Of a DNA stretch of 64,000 nucleotides, positions 29,530-38,361 are shown one piece after another. Positions within the stretch are counted from its first letter, which is position 1; each line of letters begins with the position of its first letter. The translations under genes and the position numbers were made by a program. Source of the DNA: Planctomycetota bacterium (GTDB lineage: Bacteria; Planctomycetota; PLA2; JAEUHO01); assembly GCA_028281445.1 (NCBI GenBank), contig JANQJW010000091.1:22112-86111 (forward strand). The letters run 5' to 3'. The notes beneath the pieces were generated by a model. It saw only the letters and a list, made by a program, of their open reading frames with translations. It was not told the DNA's origin and did no database searches.

Positions 29530-30537
29530 ATGAAGTGGTTGGTCGTCGCTCTCGCCGCCGCAGCCGGTGCCTACCTGTTGATCGACACCTCGGCGCAGCG
29601 CGAGGCGACCGATCCCTCGGGAGCCCAGGTGCGCAAGCCGGAGCGGCCCGTCGTGCCGATGCTTCGCGCCGGTGGTGGCGGACCGGAAGCAGGGGAAGCA
29701 CCAAGCGCCCCACCGGTTCGCGAGGATGGCCCCCCCGCGCGCGAGACCAGTTCACCGGCCGCGAAGGAACAGAGGGCTTCCGAGAAGAAGGCTGCCCGCG
29801 TCGTCGCGGGTTCCCGCAAGCTTCGTCCCGGCGAATCGTTCACACCCCTCTCCGAGCTGGTGCGACCCGACGAGGGGAGCCTCGACCCCGGGAGCAAGAC
29901 GCGAGAGCGCCTGCAGTCCGTGAAGCCCCTGCGCACGACGTGGAGCGACGCGCCGCTGCAGGAGGTTCTGCAGCAGTTGACCAAGCAGACCGGCCTCACG
30001 ATCGCGCTGGGTCCGCGCGCGGTGGCGAAGGGGAAGAGCATGACCGTCTCCGACCCCTTCGCGAAGGGCGAGCGCCCCGCCGACCCCAGCGTGTGGGACG
30101 TGCTCGTCGGACTCGCGCGTCAGGCCGGCTTGTCCGTGAATCCCTGGGAGCGCGGTGTGCTGCTCAACACGCCGCCGGACCCCGAGCGCATAGCGCTGCG
30201 CATCTTCGACGTACGCGACCTCGCGACGGCACCGTGGGGCAACGGAAGCGAGATCGAGGCGGAGGATCGGCTGACGGCCGTCTTCCCGAACCTCGTGCGT
30301 GCGGCGGCCGACCTGGACAAGGGCGCCACACTGCGCATGCAGGGGAAGGGGATCGTGATCGCGCGTGCGAAGGTGTCGCACCTGGACCGCATCGGCAAGG
30401 CATTTGACGGCTGGCGGCGCGACCCGCGAACGCTTCGTGCGGCCTACCGCACGCTGATCGCGACCCGCCACCCGACGGTGTCCGGTGCTCCGCCGCGTGA
30501 CGGCAAGGAGAGGAAGGAACCCGACGCTTCGCGATAG
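29530..30537 (+). CDS. Membrane-anchored protein with a secretin N-terminal (STN)-like domain
   Basis: A 335-residue protein. It starts with a membrane anchor (KWLVVALAAAAGAYLLI), then a Pro/Ala-rich linker, then a segment PLRTTWSDAPLQEVLQQLTKQ-x-GLTI that matches the STN fold found at the N-termini of secretins and TonB receptors, and a second related module (ARQAGLSVNPWERGVLL). No secretin C-domain or TonB box follows, so it is an orphan STN protein, perhaps a periplasmic partner of an outer-membrane channel. ATG 29530 is used; ATG 29503 is also possible. Its stop lies six bases from the convergent gene. Confidence 0.6.
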   Translation: MKWLVVALAAAAGAYLLIDTSAQREATDPSGAQVRKPERPVVPMLRAGGGGPEAGEAPSAPPVREDGPPARETSSPAAKEQRASEKKAARVVAGSRKLRPGESFTPLSELVRPDEGSLDPGSKTRERLQSVKPLRTTWSDAPLQEVLQQLTKQTGLTIALGPRAVAKGKSMTVSDPFAKGERPADPSVWDVLVGLARQAGLSVNPWERGVLLNTPPDPERIALRIFDVRDLATAPWGNGSEIEAEDRLTAVFPNLVRAAADLDKGATLRMQGKGIVIARAKVSHLDRIGKAFDGWRRDPRTLRAAYRTLIATRHPTVSGAPPRDGKERKEPDASR

Positions 30538-30543
30538 ACGGCT

Positions 30544-33489
30544 CTAGCGTTTGCGGTTCATCGCGCGCGCATACTCAATCACGCGCTGTCCCAGCTCCTC
30601 GGGCCCCATGCCGAGCGCGTGCCGGGTGATCTCCTGTCCGCGCGGAATCCGGCCGGTGTAGTAGAGGCGCACGAACTCGAGCAGCTTGGCGCGAGACGCG
30701 TCGTCGGCGTGATAGAGGTAGTGGCACGTCGCCGAGGCCTGCGCATAGAACATGCCCGACTCGCTCACGAGGTGACGGAAGCCCAGGCGCCAGCGCATCG
30801 GTACCTTGCGGTCGGACTTGCTGCGATTCAGACGGCCGAAGACGATCTGGGGCATGTTGTAGACGCTCTTCCACGGCAGGAGCTGCTTGGGCGATGCGTT
30901 GGCAACGACGTCCAGGCTGTCGGCCGCGGGGTTGTTCGTCTCCCACGTGCGTGCCTTGAGGTTCCACTGGAACTCCTCCACGAAGGTCGCCATGCCTTCG
31001 ACGATCCAGTAGCCGGCGATGCCCCCGAGGCGCTTGAGCTCTCGCGGCTCGAAGAGCGGGCACCGCTCTGCAATCCAATGGTGCGTCAGCTCGTGGGCGT
31101 AGGTCGACATCACCGAGGCCCACGCATCCGCGCGCTCGGGCAGGAAGATGCGCGAGATGCCCGCGCCGGGGTCGTAGTGCCCCGACGTCCACTCCATCGT
31201 GCCGCCGGGTCCGCGGTCGCGACCCGAGGCATCGAGGTACTCCTTCTTCGTCTCGTAGAGCCGCATGATCAACGGCCAGGGATCCGTGCGAACGCTCTTG
31301 CCGGCGCTGAAGACGGACGCGAGCGCATCGCACACGAGCGTGCCCATGCCGAGGCAGCCGGCGATCCGGCCGGGCTTCGCCAGCGGCGTCAGGATCAGGA
31401 GCTCGTCCGCCTCGAGGGCGACGAGGTCCTTGCGCCAGGTCGCGGTGGCGGAGCCGTACTCGCGCTGCGAACGCGTCAGGTCCTTGCTCTCGCCTTCCGG
31501 CTTGGCGATGCGCTCGACCCTCGTCTGCTGCAGCTCGTCGACGAGATCGATCCACGCGAGCGCGTCGAAGCGGGCCGGCAGATCGATGTAGCTGGGAACC
31601 CGGCCGCGGACGAGGGCTGCCGCCTTCTCGTGCGCCGGATCGCGATCCAGCAGGCGCCGCGCGAAGATCTGTTGGATCGGCCAGCGCGAGTCCCCAAGCG
31701 GACTCTCGAGGATGCCGCGGGCCCGGGCCCGGTCCTCCCGGGTCATCGCGCCCCGCTGGGCGAGGATCTTCGCGCGCACTTTCTCCTTCTTCTTCCGAGG
31801 TCGCGAGACCAGCGCCTTGTGTTGCTTGCGCGGGTGCTTGAGCTTCTTCGCGCTGACGCCGCGCGCCGCCGCGGCGTCGATGAGCTCCCCCATGAGATCG
31901 GGATCGAAGGACTTGTAGGCTGCCTTGGCAAGCTTGTAGTAGTCGTTCGCCCGTCGCAGGAAGTTCCATTGCGCGAGCGCGCGCTCGGCGACGGACATCG
32001 TGGGCGCGTACCAGAGCTCGTCACCCGGTCCGGCAACGAGGGTCACGTCGTCGATCGGGCGGTCCTCGCGCTTCTCGCGCTTGCCCTTCTTTCGAAAGAG
32101 CGTGACCTTGCTGCCGTCGCTCGCGAGCTGGAAGGGCCCCTCATACCAGCTTTCATCAGCAAGGAGTACGAGCCCCTCGGCGCGCGCAACGGCCGGAGCC
32201 CCTTCGGCGCCTACCCCCTTGGCGGCGCCGAGGAACATAGGCCCGGTCTTCGCCCGGCCCTTCTCCCGCAGGCAGACCATGCGCTTCTTCGACGGCACGA
32301 CGAGCAGCGACTCGCGTGCGGGCACGGGCCGGTACAGGGGATCGTCGCCGCCGATCCACAGGACCTCGCGCGTATCCCAGTCGAAGGCCCGCTGGCCGAC
32401 GTAGGCCATCTTGCCGGCGACCGAGAACGGAACGCGGGTCGCCGGGAAGTCTGCGTGTCGCTTCTTGTGGGCTAGCGGGTAGCTGCGGATCTTGCTGGGG
32501 TTCTCCTTCGGGTTGAAGGCGAGCTCCAGCGTGCGACCGGTCTCCTTGTCGTCCTCGGTCACGAGCCAGTGCGTACCGGCCGCGACGGGCAGTCGCGTGT
32601 ACCGCTGCAAGCCGCGGTCGGTCAAGCCGTTGACGCGTTCCAGGCGGCACGCACGCCAACCGGTGGTGCGACTCTGCGTCCGCAAGTCCTCCTGGTGTTG
32701 CACGAAGACGTTCGTGTCGTGAACCGAGATCTCAACGAGGTCCCCGACGCCCGGCACGCCCCCGCTGGTGTAGGTGCCAACGTGGATCGGACGGCCAAGG
32801 GCGCCGGCGTGCAGGGAGACGGTCACGATGGAGAGGTTGCCCTCGCTATCGCTCTCCACGACGTAGACGTACCCGCCGCGCGCGGCGATCCGGCCGCGGT
32901 ACTCGCCTTCCGCGCGCCACAGCGGCTGTTCGGATCCAACGCGCCAGGCGACGAGGTCAGAGCCGTCGAGCGCGACGATCATGTCGCGGTAGAGGATCGG
33001 GGAGTAGAAGGCGGAGCTTGCCGTTGCGGACCAGACCCTCTTGAGCTTGCCACCCGTGAACGTGAGCAGCTCGAGGGTTCCCGTCGCGGAGCGCACGAGC
33101 ACGTTGCGCTCCCACACGCCGAGCTCGAGCTCCGCGTCGGACTCCCCGAAGGGGACGGGCGGGACGGCGGGACGTCCGTCGAGCAACGCGTAGACGTGCA
33201 ACGTGTGCGTCCCGTTCTGGTTCTCGACATCGACGAAGACGCGGTCCTCCCAGACCCGCGGCTCCGACGCGATGGTGTATCCGGGGACATCAACGGCCCA
33301 CGCCTCTTCCAGGGGGCCGCGCACGCCGGGGGTCGCCGTCGCACCTGTGCGCGCGGGCGAACCGTCCTCCATGCTCCAACACCCGGGCGGCGGCAGGCCG
33401 GAAGGGCTGACGACGCGCGCGTCGACGGGGCTCGCGCTGCACAGCACCAGCACAAGCGGGAAGACGACGAAGATCGTGCGTACGGACAT
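30544..33489 (-). CDS. Secreted zinc metalloprotease (gluzincin, peptidase-MA-like) with N-terminal beta-propeller
   Basis: A 981-residue protein with a signal peptide (TIFVVFPLVLVLCSASPVDA). Residues ~40-430 have the repeating W/Y-G-x-hydrophobic pattern of a PQQ-like beta-propeller (ASEPRVWEDRVFVDVENQN, SDLVAWRVGSEQPLWRAEG). A basic helical linker follows. The C-terminal domain contains HELTHHW (H799, E800, H803) and WIVEGMATFVEE with the third ligand E831, i.e. an intact gluzincin active site. ATG 33489 is chosen because a signal peptide follows; the frame is open further upstream but that part overlaps the next gene. Likely an exported peptidase; the substrate is unknown. Confidence 0.75.
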   Translation of the reverse strand: MSVRTIFVVFPLVLVLCSASPVDARVVSPSGLPPPGCWSMEDGSPARTGATATPGVRGPLEEAWAVDVPGYTIASEPRVWEDRVFVDVENQNGTHTLHVYALLDGRPAVPPVPFGESDAELELGVWERNVLVRSATGTLELLTFTGGKLKRVWSATASSAFYSPILYRDMIVALDGSDLVAWRVGSEQPLWRAEGEYRGRIAARGGYVYVVESDSEGNLSIVTVSLHAGALGRPIHVGTYTSGGVPGVGDLVEISVHDTNVFVQHQEDLRTQSRTTGWRACRLERVNGLTDRGLQRYTRLPVAAGTHWLVTEDDKETGRTLELAFNPKENPSKIRSYPLAHKKRHADFPATRVPFSVAGKMAYVGQRAFDWDTREVLWIGGDDPLYRPVPARESLLVVPSKKRMVCLREKGRAKTGPMFLGAAKGVGAEGAPAVARAEGLVLLADESWYEGPFQLASDGSKVTLFRKKGKREKREDRPIDDVTLVAGPGDELWYAPTMSVAERALAQWNFLRRANDYYKLAKAAYKSFDPDLMGELIDAAAARGVSAKKLKHPRKQHKALVSRPRKKKEKVRAKILAQRGAMTREDRARARGILESPLGDSRWPIQQIFARRLLDRDPAHEKAAALVRGRVPSYIDLPARFDALAWIDLVDELQQTRVERIAKPEGESKDLTRSQREYGSATATWRKDLVALEADELLILTPLAKPGRIAGCLGMGTLVCDALASVFSAGKSVRTDPWPLIMRLYETKKEYLDASGRDRGPGGTMEWTSGHYDPGAGISRIFLPERADAWASVMSTYAHELTHHWIAERCPLFEPRELKRLGGIAGYWIVEGMATFVEEFQWNLKARTWETNNPAADSLDVVANASPKQLLPWKSVYNMPQIVFGRLNRSKSDRKVPMRWRLGFRHLVSESGMFYAQASATCHYLYHADDASRAKLLEFVRLYYTGRIPRGQEITRHALGMGPEELGQRVIEYARAMNRKR

Positions 33490-33494
33490 CCCGG

Positions 33495-34646
33495 CTACCT
33501 GCGGATCCGCAGCTTGAGGTCGAGCAGCCACCAGTCCTGATTCTCCCACTGCCAATCGGTCTGCATCACCTTCTCCTCGCCGGCGACGGTCCAGAAGATC
33601 GCGACCTGGTGGGCGACGACGGAGTCGCGCTTCTCGAACGCGATGGCGGGTCGCGTCTTGCGCCAGTCGCGGCGATTGAAGAGCTTCCCGAGCAGGCGCG
33701 TCTTGTGGCCTCGGAGATCCCGAGCGAAGAACGCCTTGATCTCGTTGATGCCCTGCGTGTTCCACGCGGTGCGGAAGGCGTCGAGCTTGGGCTGGAGCGG
33801 AGCTTTGGGGATCTCCGACTGCGGGACCCCGCGACGCGACGAGTTGGATCCGCCAAACGCGACAACGAGCGCGATTCCGAGCACGACCGGCAGGCCGACG
33901 TAGAGGGCGAGCTTCTTGCGCTCGGCTGCCTTGTCGGCGCGCGTACGGTCCCGCCACTTCGTCCCGGTGTCGCCGGCGATCTGCTCGCCGCGGAAGCGCC
34001 GGGCGGCCAAGGCGTCGGGGTAGCGCCCGAGCAGTCTTTGCAGGTTCGTGGCCATGGCGACCGTCCCCCACGCAACCATGGCCAGAACGACGTAGATGCC
34101 GCCGGTAGTGCCGGTGACACCGCCCTTCAATCCGGCGATGGCAGGGGGCGCCGCGACGATGCTGTGGAAGACGGCGAGAACGAGCGCACACGGGAGAGGG
34201 AAGCGCGTCACGAAGATCGTGCAGAGGACGATCGCGACGAACAGCCCTCCGACGACGAGCTTGAAGGTGGCGGAATCGGTGCTCAGGGCGATGAGGAACG
34301 CGACGGCGACAATGAAGGCGTCGGCGATGAAGAGATTGCGCATCGCACGCAGATTCCGGTGCGCTGTGGCGATGGCGCGGTTGACGGCGTGACGCTCGTC
34401 GGGGTCCTCCAGTTTGCTCGCGCCCCGGCGCTCCGACGCGGCAGCGCGGCGTCGCGCGGGTGCCGGCGCCGCCGCCTGCGGGAACAGGTTAGGCACCCGG
34501 TCGCCCGGTAGCCACCAATCGCCATCCGTGGAGTACTCCATGGCCTGCGTGACGCGCCCGTCCGCGATGTAGCCGCGGATCTTCTCGATGGCGAAGGGGC
34601 CCTGGGCCCGCCCGCCGGGCTTGCGGATGTAGTAGGACGCGCTCAT
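33495..34646 (-). CDS. GYF_2-domain membrane protein with NTF2-like C-terminus
   Basis: A 383-residue protein. The first ~60 residues form a GYF_2 domain (YYIRKPGGRAQGPFAIEKIRGYI, then WWLPGDRVPNLF). About five membrane segments follow (for example NLFIADAFIVAVAFLIAL and LALYVGLPVVLGIALVVAFG). The C-terminal ~100 residues (LDAFRTAWNTQGINEIKAFF to the Trp-rich end) look like an NTF2/SnoaL-type domain. The GYF start motif fixes ATG 34646 as the likely start. It is upstream of the metalloprotease gene with a five-base gap and probably co-transcribed. Confidence 0.65.
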   Translation of the reverse strand: MSASYYIRKPGGRAQGPFAIEKIRGYIADGRVTQAMEYSTDGDWWLPGDRVPNLFPQAAAPAPARRRAAASERRGASKLEDPDERHAVNRAIATAHRNLRAMRNLFIADAFIVAVAFLIALSTDSATFKLVVGGLFVAIVLCTIFVTRFPLPCALVLAVFHSIVAAPPAIAGLKGGVTGTTGGIYVVLAMVAWGTVAMATNLQRLLGRYPDALAARRFRGEQIAGDTGTKWRDRTRADKAAERKKLALYVGLPVVLGIALVVAFGGSNSSRRGVPQSEIPKAPLQPKLDAFRTAWNTQGINEIKAFFARDLRGHKTRLLGKLFNRRDWRKTRPAIAFEKRDSVVAHQVAIFWTVAGEEKVMQTDWQWENQDWWLLDLKLRIRR

Positions 34647-34718
34647 GAGATCAGCGGCGCCATCCAACCAGGGCACGCGGTCCGGCGTCAAGGCGGCCCG
34701 ATCGAGACGGTTCGGCAC

Positions 34719-35942
34719 TCAGCGGCCGGACGGGACGAGCTTGAGCACGACGCCCATTTCGACGGCGCATGCATAGATCTCACCCTCGACGTCCTCTCCG
34801 AACGAGGCGAGGTCGGGAACGTCGCCCAGGACGCGCTGGTTGGACCCGGTGGCTCGGCGTCCTCCCGGACTTACCGGATCGGGCGCTTCGCCGAGATCGA
34901 TGCAGTACGCCTCGCCGCGACTGTAGTCACCGAAGACGAGCTTCCCGCGCAGCGCCTTGATCTTCTGGCCGCGATAGACGAACCCACAGATGCCGCACGT
35001 CGAGGGCGCCTTGCCGCGAACCCACTCGAAGAGCGGTCGCACGAACCGGATTCCCGGCGGCGGCTGCTTCACGCGACGTGTCCCTTCGAACCAGGGCCAA
35101 CCATGGCTGCCGCCCTTGCGCACCTCGATCACCCACTCGCGGGAATCCGGCCCTGTCGTGCCGGGCTCCACGGTGTACATGCGGCGATCCGGACCCCAGC
35201 AGAAGCGCCACGGATTGCGAAAGCCACGCGCCCAGATCTCGGCAGGGATCCCACCCTGACGGAACGGGTTGTCTGCCGGGATGCCGTACCCTTTCCCGCC
35301 TTGTCGCTTCGACGGGTCGATGCGCAGGACCTTCCCGAGCAACGACCTGAGGATGCCGCTGTGTCCGTCTCCGACGCTGATGTAGAGCATGCCATCCGGG
35401 CCGAAAGCGATCCCACCGGCCTGGTGCTGTGCATTGGCCTTGTGGATCTCGAGAACGGTGCGCGCTGTCGAGGGGTCGGCCTTCTCTCCGAGAGAACGGT
35501 ACTCCGCGATGACGAGCCGGAACTTCGCGCCGTGTGGCCCGGGCCGGGAGTTCTTGGCCAAGTAGCTCACGTAGAACAGCTGGTTGGAGGCGAACTGCGG
35601 ATGGAACGCCATCGCAAGCAGCCCGCCTTGGGCGCGCGCATGCACCTTGGACTGGATGTCGAGGAAGAGCCTGGGCTTGGGCACGGGCCCCTTGCCCTCG
35701 TACTTCCGGATGGCCTGAATCCGTCCACGCTGCTCGCAGACGTAGATCGTGTTCTTGCCGTCCTTGGGCTGCGTGACGTGCATGGGCTCCGCGAACGCCA
35801 CGTCAGGCCACGCCTCGACGAACTCCACGCCCGAGAACGCCGGCACGTCCCTCGCCGACGCAACCGGGGCAGCGAGAAGGAAGAGAACGAGGGCGATGCA
35901 CCACGCAAGACGCGTCCGCACCGGATTGCTGTCTTCATGCAT
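34719..35942 (-). CDS. PQQ-dependent aldose-type sugar dehydrogenase (secreted)
   Basis: A 407-residue protein with a signal peptide (WCIALVLFLLAAPVASARD). It has the six-bladed beta-propeller pattern of soluble PQQ sugar dehydrogenases: GGLLAMAFHPQFASN, QHQAGGIAFGPDGMLYISVGD, GLLGKVLRID-like SLLGKVLRIDPSK, WARGFRNPWRFCW and GGSHGWPWFEG. These contain the His and Arg residues that line the cofactor pocket in the family. Expected to oxidise sugars in the periplasm with PQQ. Cys residues (CGICGFVYRG) are unusual and may form a disulphide. ATG 35942 precedes the signal peptide. Confidence 0.88.
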   Translation of the reverse strand: MHEDSNPVRTRLAWCIALVLFLLAAPVASARDVPAFSGVEFVEAWPDVAFAEPMHVTQPKDGKNTIYVCEQRGRIQAIRKYEGKGPVPKPRLFLDIQSKVHARAQGGLLAMAFHPQFASNQLFYVSYLAKNSRPGPHGAKFRLVIAEYRSLGEKADPSTARTVLEIHKANAQHQAGGIAFGPDGMLYISVGDGHSGILRSLLGKVLRIDPSKRQGGKGYGIPADNPFRQGGIPAEIWARGFRNPWRFCWGPDRRMYTVEPGTTGPDSREWVIEVRKGGSHGWPWFEGTRRVKQPPPGIRFVRPLFEWVRGKAPSTCGICGFVYRGQKIKALRGKLVFGDYSRGEAYCIDLGEAPDPVSPGGRRATGSNQRVLGDVPDLASFGEDVEGEIYACAVEMGVVLKLVPSGR

Positions 35943-36058
35943 GGCGCGACTTGTACCAGCCTCCTGCGAGCGGCAGGGATTGGGCAGGCGCAGGCCTCGG
36001 GAGGAATCGCATCCGTCAACCACGTTCATCGCTTCAATCGGGGAAGCCGATTCGACAA

Positions 36059-37552
36059 CTAGGGCTCGCCTTCTTCGTCCTCGTCATACGCCGGCAGCGT
36101 GAGCAGGTGGCAGGCGTAGAGCGCCGCGAACATGCGCTCGGCCTGGATCGTCTCGGCATGTCCGGCGAGATACGGAAGCGTCTTTCGATCCTCTTCGAAG
36201 GCCGCGACGACCTCCGTGGGCGAGATGCCCTCTTCCACCACGTAGCGCGTGAGCATCGGCCGCACGACCTCTTCGTACGCCACGGTGCGAGCCGTGCCTC
36301 CGCGTCTCCGCTGCTGCTTGCGCAGCTGCCTCTCGATGCGAGCAAGCGCGGGATGCTCCAGCGGTGCGTCTCCCGGCGGCCTCCAGGCGATCGACTCGGC
36401 GGCGTGGGTGAAGCGCTCGAGCAGCTCCGGCGCCGCGTCCGCCATGCGGTAGAAGCACGCGGCGTAGGTCGCTCCGCGGTGAAGGTAGTCGGCAGCGACC
36501 TCGTCGACGAGCTCCCCCAGCAGGTCGCCGCTCACGATCGGGGACAGCACGAGGAAACGGCGCAACGCGCGGAACGTGCCGAACTCCCGGCGCCAGGCCT
36601 TCCAGGCGTCCCGCAGTGCGTCGGCCGCCGCGCGGTGATCGGGCGGCGACAGGAACGTCCACTCGTCGATCTGCGCCGCGCTGTACCGACGATCCAGGCG
36701 GTCGATCTCGTCGACGTCGGCCCAGGCGGCGACCGCAGCGACCTCCTGCCCGGTCCAGTCCAGGAGCGTGTGGTCCGAGGCGTCGCCGACATAGTCATCG
36801 TCGAGCACCTGCTCGACGGCAAGATCGAGCCGCCCGCGCACGAGGTGCAGGTGGATCCGCTCGCGCACGAGCTGCGCGGCCCCGTCCCGGTCCGGTTGCT
36901 GGCGTAGCCGGTCCCACGTGAAGGCGTCCTCGGAAACGAGACGCCGGACCTCGCGGGGCGGGAGCACGGTCGCGAGCCAGGGCGAGACGGGAAGACCGCG
37001 TTGCATCGCCGCCAGGACCTCCTCGCGATACCCGAGGCCCGAAGCGTCGGCGAGCAGCGCGCGATGGAGCGCAATGCGCGCATCGTCCCAGGGCTCGCGC
37101 AGGTGCAGCAGGATCTCCCGTACGTCGCCGCCCGCACCGAGCGACGCCCACGCTTCGCGCACGCGCGCGTCGACGGGATCGACCGGCTCCGGACGCGGGG
37201 CCTCCCCGGTTTCCTCGGCGACAGGCGCGCCGTCCTCGAGATCGATCTCGTCCGGGAGTGTCTCCGCCCCGGGATCGCGGTCGTCAGCGTACGGGTGCGG
37301 CGCGGCGTCCTCGTCGTCGTCGAACCAGTCGGGGTCGTCGCCGTACATCGCGCGCCACTGGAGCTCCCGTTGCGCGGCTTCGTACGCACGTCGCACCCGC
37401 GCGAACTCGTCCGGATGACGATCCGGGCGGTAGATCTTGATGCGGCGAATGTAGGCGCGACGCAGTGCCTTCTCGTCGAGGCCCGACGCGTCATCGATGC
37501 CAAGCACCTCGAAGGGCTCGTTGCTCTCGGGCAGGGACGGAAGGTCGCTCAT
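36059..37552 (-). CDS. Degenerate J-domain protein (third gene of Hsp70 triad)
   Basis: A 497-residue protein. Residues ~12-65 follow the J-domain layout (EPFEVLGIDDASGLDEKAL, RRAYIRRIKIYRPDRHPDEF, RVRRAYEAAQREL), but the canonical HPD reads RPD, with the diagnostic His replaced by Arg. The remaining ~400 residues are helical and acidic, with no further domain I recognise. The ATG overlaps the stop of the preceding gene (ATGA), which in turn overlaps an Hsp70 gene, so this is very likely a dedicated co-chaperone-like partner. Loss of the His predicts weak or altered ATPase stimulation. Confidence 0.7.
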   Translation of the reverse strand: MSDLPSLPESNEPFEVLGIDDASGLDEKALRRAYIRRIKIYRPDRHPDEFARVRRAYEAAQRELQWRAMYGDDPDWFDDDEDAAPHPYADDRDPGAETLPDEIDLEDGAPVAEETGEAPRPEPVDPVDARVREAWASLGAGGDVREILLHLREPWDDARIALHRALLADASGLGYREEVLAAMQRGLPVSPWLATVLPPREVRRLVSEDAFTWDRLRQQPDRDGAAQLVRERIHLHLVRGRLDLAVEQVLDDDYVGDASDHTLLDWTGQEVAAVAAWADVDEIDRLDRRYSAAQIDEWTFLSPPDHRAAADALRDAWKAWRREFGTFRALRRFLVLSPIVSGDLLGELVDEVAADYLHRGATYAACFYRMADAAPELLERFTHAAESIAWRPPGDAPLEHPALARIERQLRKQQRRRGGTARTVAYEEVVRPMLTRYVVEEGISPTEVVAAFEEDRKTLPYLAGHAETIQAERMFAALYACHLLTLPAYDEDEEGEP

Positions 37553-38361
37553 CGTCCCTCCTCGCGCCGCTCCCGCAGCAGCTCTTCGATGCGCTTGCGA
37601 AGGGCATCCGGATCGTCACGCAGCCTGTCGCGACGCTCCTTGTAGTCGCGGTAGAAGCTCGGAACCTCGGGAACCTTGCGCTTCGGTTCGTTGCAGCGCC
37701 GCGTGATGCCGAGCACGGCCCACACCAGGAAGAACCACGTCCACCACGGCATGCCGTCCCCGCGCCCGGAGGAGACGCGCTCGCGCCGGCGGGACGGGCG
37801 CGCGGCTCGGACACCGCGCGCCGCGGCCGACTCCGCGGTCTTGTACGAAGGCTCGAGCACGCTCCCGAACAACGCGGGTGCGAGCGATGCCAGGACCGGA
37901 TGGCTCCGCCGTGCCCGCAGCGCGGCCAGGCGCATGTCACGGCTCGGACGAACGGCAGCGGGTTCGGCACCGGGCTGCATGGCCTTCACAACGAGCCGCA
38001 GGAGGTCCTTCGCAACCACCTTGTCGTAGCGCGCGCGAATCCACGCCGCGTAGTGCGGAATCAGAGCCTGCAGCTGCCCGTACGCAGGGTCCTGCGCGAG
38101 CGACGGCAGGGCCGCCTCGAGCTCGCCGCGCGACACGGCCCCTGCAACAAACGCCGTGTACCAGCCCTTGCTCGTCGTGAGATCCGGTCTGGCGTCAGCC
38201 GGACGCCGAGGCAGGGCGGTGCTGGCTTCGCGAAACCGCTCCCGCAGGGCGCCGAGCTCGAAGGGATCCGGGTGTCGCATGCCCGCGATGTGCTCGGCAT
38301 ACGTGGAGAGGAGCGTGGATGCGTCGGAAGCCTGGGTGAAGTCCGGTTCCTCGTCTACCAC
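37549..38361 (-). CDS. Unknown protein with C-terminal membrane segment, between Hsp70 and J-like genes
   Basis: A 270-residue protein starting at GTG 38361, overlapping the Hsp70 3' end by seven bases. The N-terminal ~150 residues are helical (ALRERFREASTALPRRPA, SKGWYTAFVAGAVSRGELEA). There is a single membrane segment (MPWWTWFFLVWAVLGI) near residue 210 and a charged cytoplasmic-type tail (KERRDRLRDDPDALRKRIEE). It could tether the Hsp70/J-like pair to the membrane; this is inference from gene order. No family recognised. Confidence 0.6.
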   Translation of the reverse strand: MVDEEPDFTQASDASTLLSTYAEHIAGMRHPDPFELGALRERFREASTALPRRPADARPDLTTSKGWYTAFVAGAVSRGELEAALPSLAQDPAYGQLQALIPHYAAWIRARYDKVVAKDLLRLVVKAMQPGAEPAAVRPSRDMRLAALRARRSHPVLASLAPALFGSVLEPSYKTAESAAARGVRAARPSRRRERVSSGRGDGMPWWTWFFLVWAVLGITRRCNEPKRKVPEVPSFYRDYKERRDRLRDDPDALRKRIEELLRERREEGR

